Assembly: GCA_020631735.1 (NCBI GenBank)
Contig: CM036231.1
Location: forward strand, 5,483,831 to 5,547,830
Length of the DNA stretch: 64,000 nt
Source of the DNA: Saccharum officinarum
Lineage: Eukaryota > Streptophyta > Magnoliopsida > Poales > Poaceae
Reading direction: 5' to 3'
Shown: piece after piece, positions 1 through 13,020 of the stretch
How the letters are laid out: each line of letters starts with the position of its first letter
Position numbering within the stretch: position 1 is the first letter of the stretch
Notes under the pieces: model-generated
Databases searched by the model: none
Told to the model about the DNA's origin: nothing
Seen by the model: only the letters and a program-made list of their open reading frames with translations
Program-made: the position numbers and the translations under genes

Positions 1-1163
1 CAATTAGGGGTTGTTCCGCTGGAGCTAGGGGCTAGCCGGTTGCTGGCTGGGGCAGGCAGCACAATAGGCCGTAGTAGGCTACAGGCAGGGAGCGTCGGAG
101 CGCCAAACAGCCAGAGGCTAGAGCGGGAGCTAGGCCAGCGATGGCTAGCGGCCGCCGAGGCACCGAACCGTGGGGGTGGGGCAGACGACAGCCGGGCGCC
201 GGTGGGACTGCGGAAGCTCCAAGAGGCCAGGGCGGCACCATGGCAGGGCTGGGGGGAGGCAGGGGGCCGGCGGCGCATCAGTGCTGAATGGGTGGCCGCA
301 GGATTGTGAGCGCGAGCCTAGAGGCCATGACGGCGTGTTGTCTAGTCATAGGGAAGAGCTAGAGCGGGCGAGAGGTGCCACCTGCCCTAAGGCCGCTAGG
401 CGTGGGCTAGTGTCTGTTGGGCCGTGGCCTAGTCTCAGGCGGCCAGGCACCTAGGCCCATGACACTCTCCATCTTCGCGTCATCTCGAACTGAACGGGAG
501 CTACGCCGCCGTCGTCTTGAACCTCGGTTCGTCGCCTCCTCGGCTTCGCCAGCGCCTACTCCTGGGGTGGGGAAGATGTGTCCGGCCATAGGGACCTAGG
601 GCGGCTGCCCTAGCTCGCCCTAGTGGTGGCCCCGCCTCTATTTGTAATACCCCAATCATCTAGTGAAATCACTTCTTATCTCAAGAGTTCACTCTCTTGA
701 CTTGAGAACGAGGATAGGGTTCCGTGAAACCCAAGCCTTAGTGGCTTCCTCAACAACGTGGACTTAGGCAATTAGTGGTGAGCTGAACCACGGGATAAAT
801 CAGTGTCTCACTTGTGTTCTTGTGATTTGCATTACTATACTTGTGTTTGTGGTGATTTTAGGGTTTGATCCCGATCTACTCATGTGTGCACTTCCGACCC
901 CTTCCAAGTGGTGAAACAGGTTCAATACAACCCCAGGAACATCATAAATTTACTCGATCTATATTTTCATTGCATAGTTTTTGATCTATAGTCTCGGGTG
1001 TTAGCCAGAGCAGCACGGCACTCAGAGAGCAGCTCTGAGCAGCAGTATTGCAGGGTAGCAGTGTTGTTCCTAGAGTAGCACTGCTGCACAGAGTTCAAAC
1101 ATCTGTTTGAGCTGAATTTTTATAGGCCTATTCACCTCCTCTAGGCTAACCCACGATCCTACA
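1..1163 (+). mobile_element. 3' part of an LTR, cut by the window edge
   Basis: The right end (about 1125-1163) reads as a grass LTR terminus: a 'ttcacctcctctagg' stretch followed by ...GATCCTACA. It has the same layout as the intact LTR end at 6960-6993. The first 600 bases are GC-rich and the rest AT-rich. No gene is visible; the small open frames here are not supported. The left end lies outside the window, so solo LTR and complete element cannot be told apart. Confidence 0.5.
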
Positions 1164-2045
1164 ACTACTTAAGCCGGGTCGTCCAAGAGAGTGATAAGCT
1201 AGTTTAAATGGGGTAATTGGGCGCGGTCCCTCAAAACATATATTATGCCCTTCCTTTTTGCACAATCAAATTGTCATTTCAATGTGAACTCACCGTCAAA
1301 CTTCTCCCTTGCATTTCATATGAGCTCACTAAATCTAGGTAGCCTATGAAACAATTCCACCTCTTCCTTGATATTCTCAAACTCGCCCTTTTTTACCATT
1401 CCTCCATGAAACAAATACACTAAATGCTCCATCGTCTACAAAAATTCAAAGACAATACATCATAGATTCACTTCAAAACATACAAACAAAATGAGGCCAT
1501 GTTCTAACCTACCTACACTACAAAATTAAAAATATAACGCTAGTACAAACATATAAAGAACATGCAACTAATTTTACATGTCAACATTGCGAGCATAATT
1601 TATGTGCCACCGTGTCTATCTAAGCTTATGATCCAACTAATCATACTATAAGTGGTTCACATTCCCAAATCATTGTCTAAGAGCATCTCCACAAGATTGA
1701 GAATAAGTGACCCCTTTTCCCTGTAACCAGTGATAAAGGGGACCGAAGGCAAAAAAAAAAGCTCTAGCAGATCCCCTTTCCAAACCCTGTTCTCTATTTT
1801 TTTTTTCTCTCATTTGAGAAAACTCCTCCCTCACTGCCTCAAAGAAAGGGGAGAGCAAATCATTCCCCTTTCCCTCCACACTCTAGGCCACCACATAGGC
1901 TGCCGTCACCGCTGTTGTGCTGAGCCTTTGACCTCGGGGCGCCGCTGGGTGAGCGGGCCCATCATTGTGCTGAGGCACAGTGGATAGACAAGCGAGCAAG
2001 TGGATGGCCATGCCGTGCTAGCAACACTATTTCTAGGTGAGTGGG
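1164..2045. repeat. Duplicated non-coding segment, copy 1
   Basis: From about 1175 to 1850 this matches 29357-30010 in the same order and orientation: 'gggtcgtccaagagagtgat', then 'atattatgcc', 'catttcaatgtgaactc' and 'gagcatctccac'. Both copies lie directly after an LTR end. A short Tourist-type word (GAGCATCTCC) near 1681 suggests an embedded MITE. No coding sequence is supported. Confidence 0.55.
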
Positions 2046-3112
2046 TGTAGGGTTGATATGGCGGACTAGAGGGGGGTGAATAGTCCCTTCTTAAAACTTA
2101 ATCGCGTCGGCTAACCAAAATAAGTGCAGAAGTAAACTATCGGTCTAGCTAGACTACACCCCTCTATCTAAGTTCTCTAGCACCTTGCAAAAATACTAAT
2201 TAAGTAACTAAGGTGCCAAGCTTAGCAAGAGCTCACCTAAACAATTCTAGTGGCAAGGTCACACAACCCTATGTAACTAGTACTTTGCCAACCGGGGGAG
2301 CTCCTACATAATTCTAGTAAGCAAAAGCACAAAGCTCCTAAGCTCACTAGCAATGCTCAATAACAAGGCTACACAAGCTAAATTAGAGAGTGTAAATTAC
2401 TTAGCTACACAAACTAAGTAATGTGACTAACAAGGTTACTAAAACTAAATTAGCCATGCAAGGGAGCTACTTCTAGCTACACAAGCAAGAAGGTAACTAG
2501 CAAGCTACACAAGCAAAACAAATTACAAGAGCAACTACACAAGCACAATGTATATGAAAGTAAATACGAGCTTGTGTAACGGGAATGCAAACCAACGGGA
2601 AGACAAGGATGACATGGTGATTTTTCTCCTGAGGTTCACGTGCTTGTCAACACGCTAGTCCCCGTTGTGTCGACCGCTCACTTGGTGGTTCGATGGCTAA
2701 TTGGCATCACTCGCCAAGCCAGCACGTCGGGCACCATAAGAACCTACCTATAAGTGAGGGTAGCTCAATGACACGCTTTATTAGAGTTGCTCTTCGTGGC
2801 TCCCACGGGGTGAGCACAATGATCCTCATAAAGCTCTTCTCTAGAGCACCGCACAAGCTTCTTGCTGGCTTCGACGGAGATCATGCCACCAAGCCGTCTA
2901 GGAGGTGGCAACCTCTAAGAGCAATGAGCACCACCGGCTTGCAACTCGATCACCTAGTGCCACTCGATGCAACCTCACGATGCAACACACAAGAATCACA
3001 CTCAATCGCAATCAGATTGCACTCTTGCGAGCACAAGTGAGTTAGAGGGCTCCCAAGTATGGACACTCAATCCCAAGGGTGCTCAACTAGCCAAATGCCC
3101 AAGCTCCACCTC

Positions 3113-3144
3113 TATTTATAGCCCCCAAGCCAAATAGAGCCGTT
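3113..3144 (-). promoter_or_regulatory. Core promoter of LTR A
   Basis: On the minus strand, AACGGCT (core at 3140-3144) is followed after 19 nt by TATAAATA (3113-3120). The same pair with 18-20 nt spacing occurs in LTRs B, C and D. AACGG is the core of the plant MSA element bound by MYB3R factors; its use here is inference. Confidence 0.6.
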
Positions 3145-3159
3145 GGAGCAAAGCTGCTG

Positions 3160-3535
3160 GTTTCTGCGAGGGCACCGGACACGGCGGTGCCCCCCAACGG
3201 TCACTTTCCAACAACTAGACGTTGGTCACGGGGCACGGGTGGTGGTGGCACCGCCCTAGGGGTGGTGGTGACCACCCAACCAACACCCCTAAAAACCCAC
3301 TCTCTAGATAAAAGGGGCAGTGCACCGCCGTCACCATGGCGGTGACCGTGGCGGTGACCCCCTCAGCTCAGCACCAAACTCGCCACCCTCGGGAAGAGTG
3401 GCGGTGCCACCGAACAACACTTGGGGGTGTACACAGTCACGTTCGGTGATAGCCCTTCTACTACTGCTCGAAACCAAGTCCAGGTCGGCACCGCCTTAGG
3501 GGTGGCGGTGCCACCCAGGCAGCACTCCGAGCCCG
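3160..3535. repeat. GC-rich word array of LTR A
   Basis: Repeated GGTGGCGGTG-type words and their complements (CACCGCC, GTGACCACC) at irregular spacing. The array lies directly upstream of the LTR TATA box in the transcribed direction. The first word reads CACCGGACACGGCGGTGCC. Confidence 0.65.
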
Positions 3536-4324
3536 GTTTTGCCTCCTCTTCTTCGCCTTTTTCACTCCCTTTGCAAATGTGCTAACACCACCAAGTGATC
3601 ACCACTTTGTGCACGTGTGTTAGCTTTTCACAAACATTTTTTCAAAGGACTAACACTCTTTTCACCACGCCACTCGATCCTAACACTTATGCAAAGTTAG
3701 ATCGCTCAAGTGGCACTAGATGACCGATATGCAAACAAGTTTGCCCCTCTTGATAGTATGGCCATCTGTTCTAAACTCGGTCATAAACTTCTCTACACAC
3801 ATATGATCGGTGAAATGAAATGCCCTACAAATATACCTTTGCCTTGCACATTCCATTCTATCTCTTCCAATGTCGATGCAACACATGTACCAACACAATC
3901 AACAAATGATATGATCCACTTCATATCATCACGTGACCTTATTGGTTCATCAATCTTGACATCACTTGCTCTTCACTATTGCCTTCGTCCATCGGTGCCA
4001 AGTCTTGCTCAAGCTTCACCGCCACGCAGTACATCGCTCCAAAGCCTCCAACTTGCCATTCACGCTTGCAACCGGTCCATCAAGCCAAGTCTTGTCTTGA
4101 TCTTCTCCACCTTAGTCACATGACTCAATGTCATGTCTCGTATGCAATGAGCTCCTTCATCACATGTGTGAGCTTTGCAACATTTCCGAGCCATCTTCAC
4201 TGTCATGGCATATGTTGCTCACACATATGTACTTGTGGACTAATCACTTGTGTATCTCACTCAACCACATATTAGTCCACCTAAGGTTGTCACTCAATTA
4301 CCAAAACTAAACAAGGACCTTTCA

Positions 4325-4743
4325 ATCCTCCCATTTTTGGTAATTGATGACAACTCTACAAAGATATGGAAATTAAGCTCTTTTGGATTCATGTTTCTTG
4401 CCCAAGCAATTTTACCATGTGTAAATAATTTTGGACAAGTACTACAAACCCGAATTGGAAGTATTAGCTTCCCCTACATATATGCTATAGTGTTTGGTTC
4501 TAAGCTCGCACATATGCATGATTTGGAATTGTGGAAGAGTAATAACTATGAAAGATGCTAAGGTGTATAGAATAAACCTTTGAAGTGTGATACCAATCAG
4601 AGTTGCACCTTTTAAGTTCATCCTTAGCACCATGGTTAGCTAGATGTCACTTAGAAACAAAAACACTAGATACCTCGTGAGATCAACATTAGAAGCAAGG
4701 TACTAGCATTACTTAAAAAACAAACCAAGTGTCTAGCTATTAT
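4325..4743 (-). mobile_element. Internal non-coding part of the LTR A element
   Basis: The stretch starts with the polypurine tract (minus strand) and 'ggtaattgatgacaac', the usual junction of grass copia elements. It holds no long open frame and is interrupted at 4744 by solo LTR B. Confidence 0.5.
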
Positions 4744-5489
4744 CCTATTAAAAGCCCAAGTTTGGTTTTGGTAATTAATGACACCAAGTTGCTAATGCCA
4801 TGTGTTAAGTGGTTTAAATTAGGCATAAGCAACACATGTCATGAAGGTGCATGTGGCATGGAGTGGTGGCCACAAGATCACAAAGAGATGGTGCATGAAC
4901 ATGAAATGATGGTCATGGTGATCAAGCATGAGGAGATGGACATGAAACAAAGTGATCAAGGCAAATGTATAATCATAGGGTTCACTTTTGCCGGTCTAAG
5001 ATGAGTAGAGAAGTGATTGACCGGGTTTAGGATTGATAGCCGACTATCAAGAGGGGCAATCACGGTTAGCTCATGGATCAAGTGCTACTAGGTCATCTTC
5101 TTGAGCATATGCATTAGGATCTAGTAGAGAGCTAACATATCGCCTTAGAAAATGATTGTGAAAATACTAACACACATGCACATGGTGATTTACACGTGAT
5201 GGTGTTGGCACTTTTGCAAAGGTGGCGGTGTTTGAGCGGTAGTGAGGAGTTTGGGGTTCGCTCTCCCTCCTGCCGAGCTTGTGAGTGCGGGATTCAGGCG
5301 TTTTCGGGGAAATGAAATGCCTATTTTCCATTACGCCGAAGGTTGAAAAAGTGGTGAAAGCACGGAAGTGTTTTATGAGCTAAAACATGTGCTTTAGTGA
5401 TACACATATGGAGAGTAGCTCATAAGTGAAAGGGTGGATCAAGCGGAATGAGTTTTCGATGAAGCATCACGAAGAAACGAACGATAGAC

Positions 5490-6060
5490 GCTCGGCTTGC
5501 TGGCGACAGACGCGGGGTGCGGTGTCTAACGCCAAACCCTAGCTCGGCCTGTGCGCATGGGTGCGACAGACGCGGGGATGTGACCGCGACAGACGCCATG
5601 CATGACACTGTTGCCGCGTCTGTCGTGTGTTGCAGCTTGGGCATCTTAGGCATGGCGCGGCGTAACGCGACAGACGCGTTACTCGGCTTAGCACCGGATG
5701 CGTCTGACGGTCTGGCGCGCAAACAGCCTCTTTGTGCCGCGTCTGTCGGTCGCGACAGATGCGTCTGACGCTGTGGAACTATGCGGGCGTGCACGAGTGT
5801 GAGCGACTGACGCTCGTCACTGCATTTGTCAGCCTAGTAGCGTACGCGTCCGATGGCTCAGCGTGAAAACATGACTTCTGGACTGCGTCTGACGGTGGCG
5901 AGGCGACGTCTGTCGGTCATGACAGACGCGTTTGACGCGGAGAGCGCGAGCGCGATAAACTCCAATGATCGGGACATGTGGCCGCTCGGTGGTGCGACAA
6001 ACGCACCTGTAGCGGCTGACAGTTTGGCGACAGACGCTACTATGCAGCGTCTGTCGCCCC
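5490..6060. repeat. GCGACAGACGC / GCGTCTGTCG word array of LTR B
   Basis: At least ten copies of a 10-11 bp word in both orientations, for example near 5491, 5571, 5585, 5617, 5669, 5739, 5752, 5909, 5923, 6023 and 6045, with degenerate forms (GCGTCTGACG) between. Spacing is irregular. The array ends about 50 bp upstream of the LTR TATA box. It is not a CRISPR array, because spacing and orientation vary and the DNA is plant. Confidence 0.8.
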
Positions 6061-6084
6061 CGAAAATCGTCCAGTGAAGTTGAT

Positions 6085-6117
6085 AACGGCTAGCTCTTGA
6101 GTGAAACGTTATAAATA
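6085..6117 (+). promoter_or_regulatory. Core promoter of LTR B
   Basis: AACGGCTA (core 6085-6089), then 20 nt, then TATAAATA (6110-6117). It matches the LTR A, C and D promoters in motif and spacing. Confidence 0.6.
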
Positions 6118-6993
6118 AGAGGTGGCCGGCCCTTGGGGGTTAACTCTTGCACATTTGAGATATTGAGGCACACTTTGAGCTAAAGAACACTCCCTCCACT
6201 CATCTCCTTGCTTGGTTGCATACTCTAGAGAGATTGAGTGAGATTCAAGTGTATTGCATTGAGAGTTGCATCTAGTGGCACTTGAACTTCGTGTTTGCTG
6301 TGGATTGCTTGTTACTCTTGGGTGTTTCCCAACACCCTAGATGGCTTGGAGCAGCGGTGGTGTTGAGCTCGACCTTAGAGATTGTTTCGAGCCTCACCAA
6401 GTTGATTGTGAGGGGTTCTTGAGCCTTCCCGGTGGGAGTTCGCGAATTGGCTACTCTAGTGAAGCACGTGGCTTGGAGGATCCCCATCTTGTGAGTGGAT
6501 GTGCGACACCCATTGAGGGTTCAACTCTTGATAGTTGATTAGCTCGTGATCCATCAACTGGGTGCATCGCCACAACGAGGAGTAGCTTGTCAGGAAGCAA
6601 GTGAACCTCGGTAAAAAAATCTTGTGTCATCTCTTTGCCGAGGATTTCTCTTGTGATTGCTCATTATGATTGATTCTTCGAATGCATTGCTTCTCTACAT
6701 CATTGGTATAAGAATCAAGTCACTTTCTCTTTACTTTCTTGTACTAGTCCTTGTGTAGTTTTCTTAGTGTAGCCTTTATCACATAGGAGTAAGTAGCTTA
6801 GTGACTTAGCCTTGTTAGTGTGTATTAGAGATCATAGCCTTGCTTCACTAGAATTGTATAGGTGGCTTGCATAGTGTAGTTGAGCTAGTGCTAGAATTAG
6901 CTTAGCCATCTTTTTATACTAACGTGGTTGTTTAGTGAAGCTTGTAGATTTTTAAATAGGCTATTCACCCCCTTTAGCCTTTTGGACCTTACA

Positions 6994-9984
6994 CCTATGC
7001 ATGCTAGTTATCATACCATCATTCAAGTTCTACAACTAGCATACACCACACAAGCATGGATATCAAATTTAACTACTTATGTAGTGCAAGCAAGCACATG
7101 AATATGCACATATCAAATGCAACCAATCAAAATTCATGAGCTTGCTCCCCCTATTTGTGTGCTTCTCTTACCAAGAATTTTTGATCCCCTCATATTCTTC
7201 AATGTTGCTTCCTCTTTGTCCATTTTCCATGTTCAAACCTCAATCTTTCCTAAGGCTTTCATATCTTTGTACACCAAAGCTTTTTATATCTTTGTACAAT
7301 CTCTCCCCCTTTGTCATCAATTTCCATAAAAGGTGTGCTTTTCATTGATGCAGAGGCTAGCATTGGGGTAGATGGTTAACACTTGAATCATCATTTTTGA
7401 TGGACACCACCACATTTGTTAGAATGACACCACTTGTATAGTTCTTGAGATACCACACATAGGATCTTTTGACCTTGATACCGATTGGTGGGACACCTAC
7501 CCTTATGTCATAGCATGGGTCATTCACTTAATAAACTTGAGCTCTTGTTAGTGAGGGATGCATTATTCATTTGATGATCACTTAAAGTTGAGAATCACTT
7601 GTGGAACCATCGTGTTGTATTGTTGATACCACGTGTAGATGTGATACCATTTGAAAGAACCTTCTACCATGGAACCACTTGTTGAATTTATCAATAAAAC
7701 CATTTCTTGAACATTTGCTATCTTCATGAGTACCACTTATAGGATATCACTTGTGAATTGATCTAGACATCACTTATGAATTCTTGATGAAATACTTAAG
7801 TTTAGATACCACTTGAAACAAACAAACTAGATATCCATTTGTATTGTTGTCTTATGCTTGTACTCTTATCACTATCATGAGCTTCTATGGTTGACTTGAA
7901 CTAAATTAATTTGCCTAAGCTTCCAAGTCCGGTTTGAACCAATGACAAGCTTCTTCACACCTCTTAAAAGGGTTATCTTGCCAATGTTGTACTTGTCACT
8001 TGTTTGCAATCCAAATTAAATCAAGTACTTAGGTTCACTAGCTCATGAACAAACTCATATACTACCACTAGGTCAATTAATCATTCAAGCAATAGTGGTA
8101 GACTATGAATTTTAAATATTTTTATTTGTCATGCATGATCCTAATAAGCATGTACTATATGCACTAACCGCATACTAGTAAGGGATGAAAATGATCATGC
8201 ACATTACAATGATACCTTTGCTATCTTGGAGTAGAGGATAGTCATTAGTTTTCAATTAAGCTCCGCAATAGCAATATGAAGTCCAATTATAAGCTTGGTG
8301 AAGACCAATTATCAATAATGAAATTCATTCTTCACCCCTATGAATTGAGAACCACTAATATGATCAAGTGCACTTATCATGATGTGGTTAGCTTGCTTCT
8401 TCTTTTCATCAATGCTTGCATGAGAGAACTATTTGGAATACCACTTGAATTTGCCATGTCTAACTCTCTTTTGGGTGTTGCTTGCTTTTCTTGTTCAATC
8501 CTTTTGATTGCTTCAACTAAGCATCTCAAATGTTCCTTGGATAACCACTTCCATGTTAGCCTTCCAAGTACCACACTTGGTTTACCCACACATTGGGCGA
8601 CAAGCCCCTACACTAGGGAGAAGTGACCTCTCTCCAAAGAACCATTCTTGACACTCACTTGAAATGAATTTGTTGATTGACCCAAGTGATGGACTTAATT
8701 TGATGAGTAACTATAAATCCTTCTTTAAGTCATTTTCTTTCTACTTATTTTAAGTTCTTTTCTTTCTTCTATATGATCTCCAATTGTCACTAGAACTTAA
8801 ACTTTATCTTCATCTTGAGCTTGGTCTTGATCTTCAATTTGAGTATCAAATATATGTCAAGTACACTCCACAATCAAATGGCCTTGTACTCTTTGCTTGT
8901 CATGCTTCAAGATCAATTCAAAACCAAATTTAGGTGCCTCAATAACTTATAAACATGTTTCCAACTTGAGAATCTTTCAATCAAAGTGACTCTTAATCAA
9001 TTCAATAATTGTCACTTTTCTGGAAGATTCTGTACCCTTCAATGAAAAATTCATATCTACGAATATACAGATCCAAATACCATGAAATTTGGTGGAGATG
9101 TGATTCATTAAGTCATCTAGCAGCTGTAAAATTTGAGCTTCATTTGACTTCTAGATTACTACCAGATTTTAATTCTTCAACCACTGCTATATGCTGAAAA
9201 CTGCTGCACTATAGCTGACATGATCAACTCTAAAACCGATGCATCTCTTATCCAATTCTCATGAAATTTATACAACATCTTATACCAGAAGTCTAGAGCA
9301 TGCATACCAAATTTTGTGCTAATCCAAATAGATTTGATCTTTCAACCATGGCTATCTTCACAGCTCATTCAGATTTTGCAATCAAGGACATATTTCAATA
9401 CTTGAGCTATTCTTCTTTAAATTGAACCAAACTTGAGGTTAATTTGTTTGAATCTTTCACAAGACATATCCATTCAATCCATTTACTAAATATCATATTG
9501 CAAACTTATCCATTCAAATCAATCCAAATTTGATTACTAAGCATTAATTCATTCAATCATCTCATAGCAAGCAACATATGCATATATTTCCAATTCAATC
9601 AACTCATATGCATCCAAATAAATATGATCAACAAGAGATATACCTTTGTTGCTCATGATAATCCATTTACAAGCTTCAACTCAAATAATTGCAAGCCATC
9701 AAATAATCCAATAAATCACCACAACTTGAATTATAGCACTTGTATGTTGTAGCACATTTGGACTTCGCTCAATTATCATGGCATTAGGTTTGGATGTGCA
9801 CTAGGCTTCATAACTTGACTCAACATATAATGATCAATATGAAATCCATTGAATCAAGCCTCAAATTCTGATGGTACCTACAATCAATCATCCACTTTTT
9901 GATGGTACTTAAACAAGTTTGGGTCCTCTCAAGTTAGGTGCAACATACTTAGGCAAAGCCTTAGCATGAGTAGCGGGATATGCA
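6994..9984 (-). mobile_element. Non-coding body of a copia element, AT-rich
   Basis: About 3 kb of AT-rich sequence with recurrent 'accacttg' phrases and C-rich runs ('gctccccct' near 7141, 'ctctccccctttgtcatcaa' near 7300). It looks like the long region between pol and the 3' LTR in grass copia elements. A 70-codon minus-strand open frame at 8377-8589 is weakly protein-like but has no domain I recognise. No gene is supported. Confidence 0.4.
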
Positions 9985-10919
9985 GTATATGCATGTATAT
10001 GCATGTATCTAGTTTATCTCCCTCAATGTACTTCATGTGCCTTCAATTTGTATTTAGTTGAAACCCTAGCTTCAGTGTGGTAGCTATTATTGCAGCCCTT
10101 GTCTCATGATGTCATGAATCATTTTTTTTGCTGTCAAATCAAATTTTGATCTTATTAGTTGCCTTAGATGCGTCCAGTGATTCATATGAATGATCAGTGA
10201 CACTTTGTCTTTGTCCGATTCTTGGTATCACAGTCTTTATTTGCCATGGGCAGAATCCTGCGGCACAATCACCACTCTCGGTGACTCTCCTCTGCATCGC
10301 TATCGCCTGAACACACGCCCAACATAGTGTTGGTGTGAGGACGATGGTAATGGCAGGCGTCGACCCCTCGCTTCTTCTTCCCCTCTCACGTGTAACCTCC
10401 TTCATGTGTGCTTCTTGGCAGCCTCGGCCTTGTGTCTAGGCATCATTAGTGGACAGATCAGATCCAAATCGTCCAAAGCTGGATCTGAAGCTCCGATTGT
10501 CATATCTATCTCCTCCAACATCTAGTACTAGTAGGGTGGATCTGCACCTATGGCCTGTCTAGCCTCCACTATGGTGGGCCTCTTGGGACCGGCTCCATTC
10601 ACTGATGGTCGGTGGTGTGCTGGATCTAAGTAACGAGCCCTAGGGTGGCGTGCTATAGTGTCATGACTATGACATTGATTTGGGATGGCAATGGTGGTTG
10701 GGCTCTTCTGTTGGCTGGGCCCATGTATAGTTGCCCATTGGGAGGCATGGCTACAACAATAGGGTGCTTTTGCAACACAGTCTCTTTCTGCGGGTGGGTT
10801 GTAGGTGGGGTGTTGTGGAGATGTTAGTGTCAACTTTATTGGTACTCTTTGGCATCATTCATCTTCTTAGAGGTGATGTCATGGCACTCCACAACCTCCA
10901 TATCCACTTTAAAGGATCT
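9985..10919. repeat. Duplicated segment, copy 1
   Basis: This matches 33160-34025 in the same orientation over most of its length. Shared landmarks are 'cttcatgtgccttcaat', 'aaccctagcttca', 'gcagcccttgtct', 'ggtggatctgcacctatggcc' and 'gtgctatagtgtcatgacta'. It ends where LTR C begins. Neither copy has an intact reading frame, so origin and function are unknown. Confidence 0.6.
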
Positions 10920-11760
10920 AACAATGCCTAGAGGGGGGTGAATAGGCGTATCTAAAAAATTATTGCAAATGCTAAGTTCAAATTTGTCAGCCACTTTCGG
11001 AAGTCCCGATAGTTTGGGTCAGAACTCCCGACGTCGTCAGAAATTCTGGCACAAACTGTCAGAAGTCCTGACGCCTACGTGAACTACAAAAGCAGTGCCA
11101 AATTTAACTTTACAGATAAATAATCTTAAAACCCTAGTTCCTAGTGGTTAGGTGAAGATGTTGGGTCACTCCCTTGACGCCGAACTGCCTCCAAATCGTA
11201 GATCGAGTCCAAACCCTAAAATGAAGCTTGGGAGAGAGAGAGACAAACAAATACAAGTAATTTCAAGCAAATCACAACAACAACAACAACAACAAGCAAG
11301 AAGGACATAAGGATTTATCCTGAGGTTTAGCAACCCCACAAAGGAGCTCCTACGTCCTCGTTGTTCAGGTGACCGCAAAGGTCATAGTCTCTTTCACCTC
11401 TTTGCCTCTCTCAAGGCAACCACAAAGGTCACTTGAGCTTTCCACTAAGAAATCAAGGGTAATACAAACTTTTCAAGGCTCTTCCACAAGATGGAAGCTC
11501 TTGGGCGACGCCTAGCCGGCTAAGGGCAAAGCCCCAAGAGTAATAGACACAAATCCAACCGGCTTGACCAAGAAATCAAGTGCTCAAGCTTGCCAAAGTG
11601 ATTTTCTCACTCAATCCACTCTCCATCACTCAAATCCTTGAGGAAATCAAAGTTAGGAGCAAAGGGGAGAGGAGAGGGGAGCCTTGAATGTTTGGGAGTT
11701 GTTTGGACGTGAGTAGGATGCAATAAATGAGTGAGTAACGGTTAGAAGAGAGAAGAGAGT

Positions 11761-11791
11761 TATTTATACTTATAGTAGAAATCTAACCGTT
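11761..11791 (-). promoter_or_regulatory. Core promoter of LTR C
   Basis: On the minus strand AACGGTTA (core 11787-11791) is followed after 18 nt by TATAAATA (11761-11768), the arrangement seen in the other copia LTRs of the window. Confidence 0.6.
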
Positions 11792-11804
11792 CAGATCTAC
11801 ATCA

Positions 11805-12080
11805 GAAGTTTTGACGCAGATATTGGGACTTCTGACCTCCATAGAAAACACTGTTCACAGCAAGGTCAAAGTCCGCTTGAGCAAGTCAACGTCAGAACTC
11901 CTAGCGTACGTCGAGACTTCTGACAAAAGCGGCCAGCAGGCCAGCCAAGGGTCTAGGCATCAGGACTCCCGACCTGAGTCAGGACTTTCGACTGTCAGGA
12001 GTTCCGATTCACATCGGGACTTTCGACGGCCACAGTCACTGTACAGGCTAAGTGACTAGGCGTCGGGACTTCTGACACCA
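11805..12080. repeat. TCGGGACTTCTGAC / GTCAGGAGTTCCGA word array of LTR C
   Basis: About eight related words in both orientations (near 11809, 11825, 11892, 11914, 11960, 11978, 11995, 12017 and 12062). They start within 40 bp of the LTR TATA box on its upstream side. Confidence 0.7.
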
Positions 12081-12428
12081 AAAGTCTCCAAAAAATATTC
12101 TACGTGCTCGTGAAGTGCTAGAGTGTCTCTCTTTTGATTTTATTTTTATAGTTGAGCACTCTATCTTCCTTAGACCACCTAAATTTGCATCCCTCTTTAT
12201 AGTACAGCAAACCTTAACCCAAATTGAGAAATGTAAACTTTAAAAATCTACTTTGAGTTCGTCCGCCTTTTATACGTCAAGAATTGAGGGACAACATTTC
12301 ATCTTAGATCAGCTCTTTAAGACTTTCATGGGACTAAAGCTGCAATATATCTCATTAAAATCTCATTAGTCCCTAATTTGGATGTCATCAATACACCAAA
12401 ACCCACATAGGTGGCAAATGCACTTTCA

Positions 12429-13020
12429 ATCTCCCCCTTTTTGATAATTGATGACAACCAATTAGGCTTTTATAAGAATGAAAGAATTTAAAGTTTTTGA
12501 ACCCCAAAATTTATGGATAGCTCCCCCTTAATATATGTAATGAATTTGAATTTCAATGATGATCATAAACACATCACTTGCATATATTAAGATAGAAACT
12601 CCCCCTAAATTTTGTAATCCGTGGGGTGCAACAAGTGTATGTGAACAAGTATATATCCATGAAAAAGATATGCAATATGACATGTTATATTCACACAACA
12701 AGTAAAAGAGAATGTGATGGCTAAGATCTCAAAGTAAAACTTGAAGCAACACATGGCCATCCAAAATAACATCCACCATTCACATGTAGAGACAAGCAAG
12801 ATAACTAATAGATAGGTAGATAAACATAACTTGTCCTACAATCATCCATCACACACAAATATAGTTGTCTATCACATAGTGCCACCACACGACATAGTTC
12901 ATACAAGCTAAAGGTTTTAAAGTATCACACGCTAACTAACTTATTACATAGAAGATCAAAGCCTAACACTCCCCCTTTTTCAACAAGTGCCAAAAGGGGT
13001 AGGCCACGTGAAAGAAATGA
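12429..13020 (-). mobile_element. Polypurine tract and 3' spacer of the copia element
   Basis: The purine tract at 12429-12443 primes plus-strand synthesis in LTR elements and fixes the element's orientation as minus. The rest is AT-rich with a second C-rich run (12969-12979) and no coding signal. Confidence 0.6.

Larger units (their letters stand above)
2046..4324 (-). mobile_element. Copia-type LTR A (3' LTR of a minus-strand element)
   Basis: Read on the minus strand the LTR begins TGAAAGGTCCTTGTTTAG at 4324 and ends ...CACCCCCCTCTAG...CCTACA at 2046. It aligns end to end with LTR D at 51801-54353. A purine-rich tract (minus strand, 4325-4340) directly abuts it, which marks it as the 3' LTR of an element whose body continues to the right. 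A TATAAATA box lies at 3113-3120. An array of GC-rich words based on GGTGGCGGTG/CACCGCC occupies about 3160-3535, just upstream of that box. Confidence 0.8.
4749..6993 (+). mobile_element. Copia-type solo LTR B
   Basis: A complete LTR (2245 bp) flanked by exact 5-bp target duplications CCTAT (4744-4748 and 6994-6998). It begins TAAAAGCCCAAG, where the family start TGAAAG has changed G to A, and ends ...GGACCTTACA. Since LTR meets target on both sides, it is a solo LTR left by recombination. TATAAATA is at 6110-6117. It is inserted in the non-coding body of the LTR A element. Confidence 0.85.
10925..12428 (-). mobile_element. Copia-type LTR C (3' LTR of the 13-25 kb element)
   Basis: On the minus strand it begins TGAAAGTGCATTTG at 12428 and ends ...CACCCCCCTCTAGGCA at 10925. 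A polypurine tract abuts it at 12429-12443 (minus strand: CAAAAAGGGGGAG). TATAAATA is at 11761-11768. The word array here is built on GTCAGAACTCCCGAC / TCGGGACTTCTGAC, at 11805-12080 upstream of the TATA box, with a further group at 10995-11085. Confidence 0.8.

Noticed and set aside
5490..6060. CRISPR-like short palindromic repeats (also 53033-53500)
   Set aside because: Spacing and orientation are irregular, words are degenerate, no cas genes exist, and the DNA is a plant LTR.
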